Shown here one piece after another: positions 16,601 to 26,600 of a stretch of DNA of 38,507 bases. This stretch comes from a virus: positions 1 to 38,507 of IMG/VR virus record IMGVR_UViG_3300010354_000221; one strand, written 5' to 3'. A model generated the notes under the pieces. The model ran no database searches. It saw only the letters and a list, made by a program, of their open reading frames with translations, and was not told the DNA's origin. A program made the translations under genes and the position numbers. Numbering within the stretch: the first letter of the stretch is position 1; each line of letters starts with the position of its first letter.

Positions 16601-16667
16601 AAGTTAAAAGTGGATAATTTGTTTCTCTAATTTTTACTATTAAATCTTCCGTGGCGTTTAAATACAT
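13647..16667 (-). CDS. Large virion/baseplate protein, family not recognised (start corrected to ATG at 16667)
   Basis: This is a 1006-aa Lys/Asn/Ile/Phe-rich protein. A TTG at 16673 extends the frame by two codons, but ATG at 16667 shares an A with the upstream stop (TAATG) and has GGAGAAG 7 nt upstream, matching the coupling at two other junctions; I therefore start at MYLNATEDLIVKIRETNY. I see no recognisable catalytic motif. The first 150 residues appear beta-rich (LTSFSIKSAVFRSSGT, CDLDINIV). The C-terminal 100 residues (TQIPNLTNKLEKNKPRLNVS and after) look like an extended or helical tail. By position and size it might play the part of T4 gp7 (1032 aa), a large wedge protein, but I see no motif proving it. 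It ends in TAG. Confidence 0.8.
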   Translation of the reverse strand: MYLNATEDLIVKIRETNYPLLTSFSIKSAVFRSSGTDTLCDLDINIVENITNPKILKKQDKKENLKLKIFQISSDSMKNELLSATNIEQINNIINKYGTESLEIFPSIEFIGDKKDINQHYLEDDNVTLLYQKKFIFREKNLGFLSYGMIFYYSLQDFMTRTGLMKEYITIEALSSNLKIIDIFDESGKNVNPDIVQDIRSINKIFKTSEILEKINEKINFDYKFTKIASQQIKKEPTDVFFSDLHHSRDTLGNSNILFSIDYKKLIQKNSNFSKLLNNSIFSSDLQEKCKISSIKVVRRHLQYTKDNKKYYLKKLPVELVASTSQKKDFSLFLFEKEDNNSLIREIDLFDNFRTIEVVDKTLYKNKNSFYQYGVEITVNDGYVNYLNEIKKLFLENIAVFKSYLNETNNLVKYRNNSKNISPIQGFYDPITNSFTRNFAENVFPASYESKLTDAVTNFVRTIKLFGLLLDDDNDLVANMLGLLSPASANTTTINYFIKLYEKVCLQIERILKDNTNTFFTIEHWFEKQIINSSEGSSIGYGFFNIPNKKNELTRVSNQVFEEKIAKDIFEYTKNNSISEAVESYRFSSVGPEFINSKNKKIAIKNIRTINNDDFVDLELDIKRYNSLGNEEKEASIENFINSKSPEKQKLILKTEKLINSYSFITKNLFLPLEDNEKIKINAAEIGDFQDNTVNPEILFLGMLKNTKPKPFFNKAPRILKNNKLGIFSEKIIEKEMFIPFQIYSLIQKNDSIFSDANIKYLTNLENNSKFLLLYNTVHSIEIKLESKNIKDSNWQILTKSLYTSLPQNKKFLCRLKLFSDSSFDLNFFEEVSLPIFDKHFILEKNVSAENVELSLKKLKNTNLFYLLSLRSKIKFNKIEKTFKIIDVQKNIFQKNRPITQIPNLTNKLEKNKPRLNVSLPVNLTNTNLEILTKPITKLSAVIQKPLNELNLTKEISIEEQNTISNVIIESRNKIVDTQKTISTQEKEKILTIEAIKMFSTVKSLK

Positions 16668-17641
16668 TAACAATCTTCTCCAAAAGGTTTTGTTTGAGCT
16701 GGGTTTTGATAAATTCCAGACGTATCCACCTTAGCATCTTCTGGTAAGTCTATTTCTTCATCAACTAAAATATCTAAATAATATTCTACATTTGTTTCAT
16801 CTGGCGTGGCATATGATGCCTCTTTATAAATATAGTCGTCAAGTAAAATATTATTTTTTATATTTGTTGGTTTTTTAAAAAAGTACAATTTTTTCCAAAT
16901 TTTTCTTTTTTCACCATTTGGTAATAATTCTTCATCTTCTAAAAAGACCTCTAACTCAAAATTTTTGTTATTGTCTTCTACGTTTTTTTCTAATATATCA
17001 AATATTTTAGTTAGCTCGTCTGCATTGCCAGTTAAAATAACATTTTTGTCTCTGGATATACCAATTTCAACTAGTATATTTTCCTTACTTGTTACGTCAT
17101 CCATTTTTTCTTTTGAAAAAATTTTATAACTACCAGTAGCCATATTGACCTGTGGTATGTTATAAAAATTTTTATACAAACTTACTGGATTTTCAATAAT
17201 TAAGCTAGAATCTGTTGTATCTATTTTTGAATTTTCTGATAATACTTTTAAATTCCATGCTGGATAATATTTTGAATTAGGGGACGATTTGCCAAGTGGG
17301 GCAAGAACAATATTTTCTGCGTCATTATATCTTCGCAGACCTTCTTCTGATTTTTTTAATCCCTCTAAATCTTCATTAATTATTAATTGCTCTTGTTCTT
17401 TGGCTTTTATTGAAACCGAAAAAACATTATATACAGGTTTACTTATAGGAGTTTCTTCTAAAATTCTAGTCTGTGCCGCATTTTGACTTTCTGTAACACT
17501 TGCATGTTTTGCGTCATATAAAACGTCATCATCAAAAAAAGAATAATAGTAAGGCTGAAATTTGCCCTTAGAAAGCAGATATTTACCATATTGTGTAAGT
17601 TCTATATTAATTATTTCTTGTTTTGAGTCAAAAAAAGACAT
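16667..17641 (-). CDS. Phage structural protein with LTxYGKYLLSKG N-terminal module
   Basis: This is a 324-aa protein beginning MSFFDSKQEIINIELTQYGK and continuing YLLSKGKFQPYYYSFFDDDV and LYD. The layout (hydrophobic strand, LTxxG, L-x-KG-F, then an acidic DD-x-LYD turn) parallels the start of the 330-aa protein, so the two share a diverged N-terminal module. The remainder is acidic with no enzyme motif (LEVFLEDEELLPNGEKRKIW near the middle, VDEEIDLPEDAKV near the end). The ATG overlaps the stop of the 3633-aa gene (TAATG) and GAGGAAA precedes it. It is most likely a small baseplate or tail component made together with the giant protein. Similar proteins occur in T4-like marine phages, to my memory. 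Confidence 0.83.
   Translation of the reverse strand: MSFFDSKQEIINIELTQYGKYLLSKGKFQPYYYSFFDDDVLYDAKHASVTESQNAAQTRILEETPISKPVYNVFSVSIKAKEQEQLIINEDLEGLKKSEEGLRRYNDAENIVLAPLGKSSPNSKYYPAWNLKVLSENSKIDTTDSSLIIENPVSLYKNFYNIPQVNMATGSYKIFSKEKMDDVTSKENILVEIGISRDKNVILTGNADELTKIFDILEKNVEDNNKNFELEVFLEDEELLPNGEKRKIWKKLYFFKKPTNIKNNILLDDYIYKEASYATPDETNVEYYLDILVDEEIDLPEDAKVDTSGIYQNPAQTKPFGEDC
16675..16681 (-). promoter_or_regulatory. Ribosome-binding site deciding the 1006-aa start
   Basis: Coding-strand GGAGAAG lies inside the last codons of the 324-aa gene, 7 nt before ATG 16667. This favours that ATG over the in-frame TTG at 16673, which would sit too close to it. Confidence 0.75.
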
Positions 17642-20600
17642 TAATTATTTTCCTCTTTTTCAGCTTCAAGTTCAATTTCTACATTAACCATTTCTACTAA
17701 AGAACAAAAATCATATGGATAATTAAATGAATATTTTGGTATTTCTCTTTTTGATTTAAAATTTTTAAATTTAAATCTTGAATCTTCTGGTGAATCTTCA
17801 ATTAATTCATAGTAGTTTGTGCCTGCTTTTTTCTTAACTTTAAACAACTTCATTCTTGTATCTGGTTCTGGTTTTAATCCGTGGAATAAATCGTTTTTTG
17901 TTAATGGATGAGAGATTGTAAAATCTTCTAGTTCTGTCGTGTAAGAAGATTTTGGCATCAATCCCTGCCAAATATCCGATAGATCATCTCTTTCTAATCT
18001 TGTGCTGAATTCTGCTATATACATAACAAAAGGGTCTATACTTAGATTCCTTAACCAGTCTAAATGAGGAGGAATAACATAGTTTGTTAAAGAGTTTACT
18101 AATTTTACAATGCTATTATTTTTATCTACCTTGTCAGACTGAACAACCGACTTTATTTCTTCAAATGTTATTTTTGAATTTTTATCAAAAGACAAACCAA
18201 GTGCCTTGCTTAAAACTTCTCTATCAATTTTATAATAATATGGACCATTTTTTCTAGAGTTTGCATCATATATACCATTTTCTCCTAAAATTTCTGGTAA
18301 TGTTTCTGCAAAATTTCTATTAATAGAGCCACCATGATTTTTAATAAAAGTATAAGGGATCATTAGAACACCTTCTTGTAAGCTTTTATTATCTCCAACT
18401 AGACCAATTGTTCTTTTTTCATCTTTTTCAAAACCACATAAATCAATCAAAGAGCCAGTCCCTCTTCCTTGAGCATTTTGTGAAGATGTAAAAGAATTTT
18501 GAATATAAAAGTCTATACCCTCACCAGATTTTGTTGGAGAACCATATGTCGTCCACATGCCTTTAAACAAATATTCATAAAATCCTCTAATCCCGCTAGA
18601 AAGTTTTTCTCCTCCAATAAATCTTAAACCAAGATTACCAGACAATCTGCTATTAATAAAATTAATACTAGGAGTTTCATATTTTGTCTGTATAACCCAA
18701 GAGTAAGAATTATTTTCTCTATCTTTAATAGTATTAACTGTAGATGTTTTAGAGTCGTGTTCTACATTTTTTTCTTGCTTCTTTAACAATAAATTAATAC
18801 TTGCACTTAAATTCATTCTTTGAGTATATGCTGGAGAATTCTTATAATTTGTATTAACTGGTGCTGTAAAATTATTTTGTAGGAATGAGCTTCTTTCGGC
18901 AAAAAGATTTTCAAGCTCTTCGTTTATGTACTCAATTTTAGCTTTTGATTGTATTTCAGCTAATGTATAATTTCTTGTTTCATCCGCTAAGAAAGATATT
19001 CTTCCAACAGCTTTTCCATAATAATAAGGAGGTACATAAGGAGCATAAGAAGGTGTATCAATTAACTTAAAAAAGTAATTATATGGGCTGTAAAAAATAT
19101 CATACGTATTTGTTTGCCAGTATCTTGTAGGTGGACCGTATAAAGAGTCGGCAGATGGTAATAATAATACGCCATCTCTAAAATTACTTCTTATTGTTTT
19201 TAAACCTTCTTGATAAGGATCGGCAAAAAACTGCGTAAAATTGTCTTTTGCTTCCAAAACAACATCCATAAAATATGTTGTACCAGAAATTGCAGTTTTA
19301 AATTCTGTTTCAGGAGATGATTTAAAATTATTTAATTTTTCATTTAAGAAAAAGTTTGGCACTTCTGCCAAAAAATTATGCATTGCAAGTTTGTAAACAC
19401 TGTCAGTAAACATAAATTTTCTAACAGACCCAGTACCCATATTATAAAGAGGAAATGCTAAATCAGTGTAATCAGAACCAGTAATTGTATCTGATGAATA
19501 GTAGGTTGGATTTAAGTAATAAAGATTATTTGAACTATTTTTAAGCTGTTCTGGGATGATCGTATCAAATTCTACCAATGATTCAAATGGAAATCTGAAA
19601 TTAAATTCCGAGTCAATATAAAATGAACCACTATATGATCTTCTTTCTAATGCTATGGCGTCGTATAAAGTTTCTTTAATTAAACTTGAACCAGAATTTG
19701 AATAAAATCCAGGTTTTGTACTAAAACTACCAGAATTTGCTATAAACGTTGGAAAATCTACTGCAATAGAAGCCTTAATTGTATTTAATAAAATTCCTGG
19801 TGAAAACAACGGCTGCATCAAAGCCAGAGCTTGTCTGTCTATTGGCGTTCCATTAGATAGCACTGAACTAAATTTTTCATCCGCATCTATTGAAGAAGTA
19901 ACAGAATTATCTTGAGATAGTAAGAATGAATTTAAAAAGTAATTTGATAATTGTAAAATATAATCACTAGGATAAAAGTTTTTTTCTGGTCTTAATTTTT
20001 TGATAGCAGAAGTTTTTATTTTTAAGGAAAGATTTTCATTATTTTTTACATTTTCAAAAATTGTTTTGCTTCTAATTGTATCTGTTGAAACAATGTTATT
20101 ATTTATATTATTTGAATCTTTTATATTTTCATCAAATCCTCTATAAGATAAATAATCTTCTTTTAATATAGTTGTAAAATTTCCATTTTTTTCTTTTATT
20201 GTTTTTTCAACATAGCTGCTAATTTTATATTCTGGTATGACAGAGTATTTTTGGGACATTGGTTTAAAATCTATTGCATAATCGCTATAAGAATCAAAAA
20301 ATGGTTTTTTACCAGAAATTTCTTCTATTTCGTATACATAACCGTTATTTAAAATATGGATAAATTCTTGTCCCCTATATTGAGTTACTTTTTTAATTGT
20401 ATTAGAATCGCTATTATATTCAACTTCATCTATTCTCATACCACTACTTTCTGTTATTCCAACTGATGGTGGTATAAAATTATTAAAAATTAATTGTGGT
20501 TTTGGCATTAATATAGATCCGCTATATCCCTCTATTTGTCTAGAGTATTTTCTGTCTTTTAGAACGGGACCAGATCTTGTGCCAAGATATTGACCAGCTA

Positions 20601-23600
20601 TATAAAGTTTATTATCGACCATTGTAAGACCAAGAACCTTGTCTTCAGCTGTTAAGTTAAAGCCGTTTCTTTCATCTCTTCCAATTACGTTCCACGTGTT
20701 ATTACTCCATCTTGCTATATTATTTACCAGTGTGTTACCAGCTTTTGTAAATTCTCCTCCGACATATAGGCCAGTTGATGTTGAAATCATGGTATATACG
20801 GGTCCATTTAATCCAGTTCCAAGAGCCGTAAAAGAACCAGTAATGCTTGGAACACCACCTACATCATTAGGAACAAATGTACCACCATTGTATTTTACTA
20901 TATTATTAGCAGCTTTTCCGCCAGCTGTAGTAAAATTACCTCCTATAAAAACTTCAGAAACGCCGTTACTTGCCGTAGGACTTAAAGCTATTGAGTATAC
21001 AGGACCACCTATACCAATAGTACCAGAGCCAATTCCAACAGCCCCATTTATTAATTTTTGGCTATTGAACCCAACACTAGCCTGCGTAAATCTTTTTATA
21101 TAATTAAACGTGCTGTTACTATTGCTACGATAGGAGCCAGTAAAATCTCCACCTATAAATATCCCAAGCGATGAAGATGCAATACAACGTACTGGATAAT
21201 TTTTTGGGTCAAAAACTCCCTCCCCAAAAAATGTTAAACCACCATACCAGCTTGAACTTTCAGGAATAAACGCCGCTATACCTTTCGTAGCAGAAGAGCC
21301 ATCAAATTCATCAAAAGCGCCAACTGCAATTATATAAGTTCTGTTGTCATAAGAAGCAGTAATTACTTGGTATACTTCATCATTTGGCTGGCTAGAACTA
21401 TAAAAGGGAATCCATTGATTATCCTTCCATCTAGCAATTCTATTATAATTTGCATTTCCTCCAAAATTTCCACCACTAGAAGTAGTAAACGCCCCAGCCG
21501 CAACCAAGCCAAAATGAGAAGAAGAGCAAATTGATTTTACAGATACGTATGGTGCGTCGTTTGATGTTGGGGTATTAAATAGTTCAGCACCACCAGAGGC
21601 TGTTAGACGGTTAAAGTTACCACCATGATATCTTGCAATTCCGTTTGCAACACTTCCGCAAACAATTGAAAAATTACCAGCAACATATAAGCCTTCCGAG
21701 CTGGAGATAAACGCATAGCTTGAAGTTGTTTTTAGAGTATCAGAGAAACTATCGTCTATTCTGCCATTTAATTTATAAATGTTAGTACGAGAAATGTCGT
21801 AATAAGAAAGATTGTTTAAAGTATACTGTATGTTTCTTCTTCTATTATAGTCTGTTTCTAAGAAAGTTATATTATTTAGATAGCCTCTAAATTTATCACT
21901 ATCTTGTAATGTTATTGTTTTTTTATAATCATTTCCAGTTCTATCAAAACTGCCTCCAAATAAAAATACATCTGGGTCTGCAACTGTTGGCTGTTTATCT
22001 ATAAAGTTTTCAAGTGTTTGTACAGAACCAGTAAGCGCCTTTACAACGCTCCAACTGCCAGAGAACGTAGCGCGAGAAGTAGTATTGTATCGTAAAATAT
22101 ATGAAGTCCCAAGATAGCTAGAAGAAGCAGCTGCATAAAGACCAGAAGAATTAGATAAAATATCATTAACAATCAATTCATTAGAAATTCCAATACTTGT
22201 TTTAAAATCTTTACTACTGTCGATATTTTCCCATAAATATATCCCTACATCTAAATATTGATAATATTGATTAACGTTGTTCCATCTTGCCACACCACTT
22301 GAATATCCTTCATTATTTGGAAAATTTCCTGCAATAAAAAAAGAGCCACTGTTGTCTGCTGAATCTTCACAGATTGACGCAACTGTTGTAAAGTATGACT
22401 CAAACTCATCATCTGGCTTACGTTTCCATCCATTTGCAAGATGTCCAATACCGTGAAAATCATCATCTGGAGGATAGTAAAGTATAGGCCCTTCAAACCT
22501 GCCGCCTGTTACGTAATTATCCTCATTGCCAATAAATCTTCCTCCAATTACTATTCCTTTTCTACCAGACGCATACCCGCCTATGCCATTTGAAGTAGCC
22601 GAGGCGGTCATAATACATAAAATTATATCTCTAGTGTCTGTTTCATGGAACGGAGATGCATCAGTTCCAAATTTTGTTCCAGTATTTTTAAAGGCGTAAC
22701 CGCCATCACCATCTTGATAATCGTCTATCGCAAAAAAACCAAATTTTTCAAATTCAGTGTATGGCGCAGCACCAGCAGGGTCAATTCCGCTAAAATTACC
22801 GCCAACATAAATAATTTTGTTGGTTGTTAAACCAAAATTACTAACTGCGACTGGGTGCAGAGTCGAAGTAATAGCAGTTCTAATTTCTCTTTTTTCTGTT
22901 GCTGATTCATCGAGTAGCGCACCTTGTATTGGAGTTAAAGCGGCTATAGCAAGATCAGGTTCAACAAGATAATAGAGAACGACACCAGGGGCATCGACAT
23001 CTCCCCCTTGTTCTTCTGTTGATACTATAAAATCAAAATTTCCGAACGCAAAAAAATAATTTTTACCATATGGTATTACTTTATAAATTGTTGTTTCAAA
23101 CTCATTAGATTGTTTTATAACTCTAAACTCGCTAGGGACACGAAAATATGATCCCGCCTCTGTGTTGTATCCAGCGATTGTTTCTTGGCCATATGCAGTA
23201 GCAAATTTACCACCAAATAAATAATAATAATTATTTACAGCACAATCATAAACGCTAGAAGTTAAGTTGTATGTGTCATCAAAGGGAAGACCTTCTAAAA
23301 GTTTATTCATACTACCAGAATAAAAAATTGATATATTTTGATAATCAAGATCTGACAAAATACTTGAAGTCTCTAAGGAAACCGTAGAATTATCATAATC
23401 ATTATATGAATCTAAAGAAAATATTGAATTTTTATAAGTCTTGTTTTGATTTATTGTGAAAGAACCTTCGAAATCATTTCTTGGATAAAAATTATTTGCA
23501 TAAGCGTCCATTGTTCTACTGCTTGGAAGATTATTTAAGTTTTCTTTTGCAAACCCGTATAAATCAAAACTACCAGAAATTTTTTCTCTTTGTTTAACAT

Positions 23601-26600
23601 CATCTTTCCAAAAAGTGTTTACATCAACAACACTTGCGGTGCTATCTGTTTCTTCGTAATTTGGCTTTGAACGAACTTGGTATGTTGTTATGTCTTTACG
23701 TTTTGGAAAAATATTTTGTGCATATGTTTTTCTTAAAATTTTTGGTCTTGGTTCGTACAAACCATTTTCTAGTTCTGACAAAATATCGTTTGTTTGAGGC
23801 TCTGTTCTTTCTTTCGCTCCCAAAATTTTTGTTAAAGAATCGTTAGCTAGTTTGTCTTTATTGTTGTCATAAGTGCTTAAAATTTCTACTGGATTTTCCG
23901 AACCAGTAACAGCAACTAAATGTGTCATTGGTGCGTTAAACTGGACTGGTGGTTCCTTATACGATGTAAAAGTATCAGAAATTCTATCTTTATAAAAGAC
24001 AACTCTTTGTTTTTCTATTTTGCTTTTTTGCTTTGGTGGATCTTGTACCAAAATTTTGTTATTTTTTCTAGAAAGTTTAAGTATTCTTTTATCTGCATTT
24101 CTAATCTGCTTCCAAGAAGCCATACCATAAGGGCCGTCTTTTGCTAATAAATATGTATTTAAATTTCCACTCAAAGATGATAGTGGAGATATTGTATTAG
24201 AGGCGGTATTTACATTAATTATAACATTTGTATTTAAACCAATAAAATCCGCAACCGCACCTAAACCACCAGCGGTCAAAGAGCCGCTACTAGCGCTTAA
24301 GAAGGCTAATGAGGAAGTATAATCTCCTTGAGAATATACTGTTAGATTATCATAATCCGTGATATAGCCGCCAGCATTCATGTTTCCCGTTAAAGAACTG
24401 GATATCCACAAATATTGTGAATCGCTTCTTGGTATCTGGTGGACAATAAACTGATTATCATATTTTGTTTTTGTTCCAATATTTGCATCATCGCTTGTTA
24501 ATATTGAAAATTGTTTAAATGAATTTTTATTTACTTTATGTAAAGAAGGTCTTTCTTCATTTATACTTGAAGTTTCTGCATATAATCTATTTAAGTTTCT
24601 TCTAACTACATAGTTCCTATTATTTAATTCATTGTATGGAGAAAGCTCTTCGCCTGTATGCTCTAGCGCGCCCCTACTGATAACTTCTGCGCCACCTGGA
24701 GCAGAAAATCTTTCTACAATAACAGTTTTAACTGTTGGTCTTGTTGGCAAAGCTCTATCAACTACACCGCTGATGTCTGGGTTTGGGCTAGGTAAATTGA
24801 TCGTATCAATTATTTCGTTTAAACCTATATTTGTATTAGTTCTACCAGAAGTTTGTACGTATTCATATTTATTAAAATAATTTCCTTGGTCTACATCTGG
24901 TGTTAAAATTTGTCCAGAGGCCGTTAAAGATTCTGATGCGAATGTAAATGTAGAATTGAAAGGTATATTTTGAACTTTTAAAGGATTTATTACTGAAACT
25001 GGGTTTTCTAGAAGTGATGACGTAATAAGCCCGATATTTGAAAAGGCTCTAACAATATCTTCTTTTCCTTGATATTCTACTTCATTTACTGTATCATATT
25101 GTTTAGGAACTTGATTTAAATTTTTTCCAAATATAACTTTTCTAATTTGCTCTCTATCGCGGTCAACATCTGCATCGCCAGAAGAAACCAATGGATTAGT
25201 TCTTTCTACTCTTTGTTTAAGCCACATAGAACCAGTAGGATTGTTTGCTGCCACTTGTTCTTCATACTTATATCTTAATGGGTTTGTTGTTGTAGTTACT
25301 GGTTCGCCCTTTTTTTCTAACGTTGGAAGCTTATTTTCATACTTATTTCTCTCTAATAGATGGCTTTCAATAATGTTTCTAACGTTATCAGAAACATTTG
25401 CAGAAGCTGGTATTAGCTGATTAATCATCAACGAAATAGAAGAATCAATCCATTTAAAAAACTCAATAAATTTTTCAAAGTCTGGTTCATTTCTTACTTT
25501 TTCAAAAAATAGTTTTCTTAAATAAGAGAGATTTTTGTACTCTTTACGATATCTTTCTGATGGATCGCCTATTAAATTATTAAAAGAATGGATCGTAGCG
25601 AACCAAGACATGATCTCGTCGTTTATTATCTGAGACATGCTTTTTTCTATTGAATAGAAATATGTTATTGGTTTTGAGTTTCTTGTTACATTTATGTCAT
25701 CTGTATCTCTTATCTGTATAAGTTCTGAATTTGAGATAACTTCTGGGTTTTGCAGCTTGGCTGCATACACGTACTCTTTATTTGTAACTTGGGTGTCGTT
25801 TGGATAAAATGCTTTAGCAAAACCAGAATGGCGGTATTTTACAATATCGCCAAGCCAACCAAAATTATATTCAAGAGCTGCCGCGACTGATCCACTAGAT
25901 ACATCTTCAACAGTAAACTCTCCTTGTGCATTTGAAGAAGTTACTGTATTGAAGTCCCAATTTAAAGCTAATAAATCTGCTTTTGAAAGCATTAAAGTAT
26001 TGGCATCTTTATTTGTTAAAAAAGCATTCCAATAAGGATATTGTCTTCCAAAACTTGAAGGATCGTATGAATGAGCTTTTAATTCATCGTCACTTAGATA
26101 ATCAAGCCAAAATCTTACAGAAGAAATTTTAACATCCGTGCTTGCCAACAAACTTGAAGTGTCAAAATTTTGATAATGGGCACCAGCATAAACTCTCTTA
26201 TTTTTAGATAAAGCAGTTTTTGCGTCACTTTCGTTGATTGATGCAGAAAGTACAAAATAATTTTCTGTACTATCAAGAACAGAATTGTAACCGACAAATT
26301 CTAAAATATAACTACCTGTAGCACTTCCAGTTATAAGATTAGTATTTTCAAGTTTTTCTGGTTTAATCCTTACGGCTAAATTCCATTTATTATTTTCATA
26401 TAAATCATTAAAATAACTACTTGATAAATGAAAGCCAGAACCAGAAAGAGATCCGCTAATTGCAAAATAAGCATCTTTGCTACCAAAATCTCTTTTTTGT
26501 GCATATACTTTAAAATTAAATTCGTCGTTACCCCAACTTAATAAACTTTGATTACTATTTGCGGTATGTACTCCAAAAAGAGAAACCTCAGTAAAATTTG

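Noticed and set aside
20639-21103. Plus-strand 154-codon open frame
   Set aside because: Antisense shadow of the propeller repeats; Pro-rich residues arise from the complement of Gly/Asn codons.
22251-22496. Minus-strand 81-codon open frame inside the giant gene
   Set aside because: Shifted frame within a continuous, well-patterned propeller region; no ribosome-binding site and an unlikely composition.
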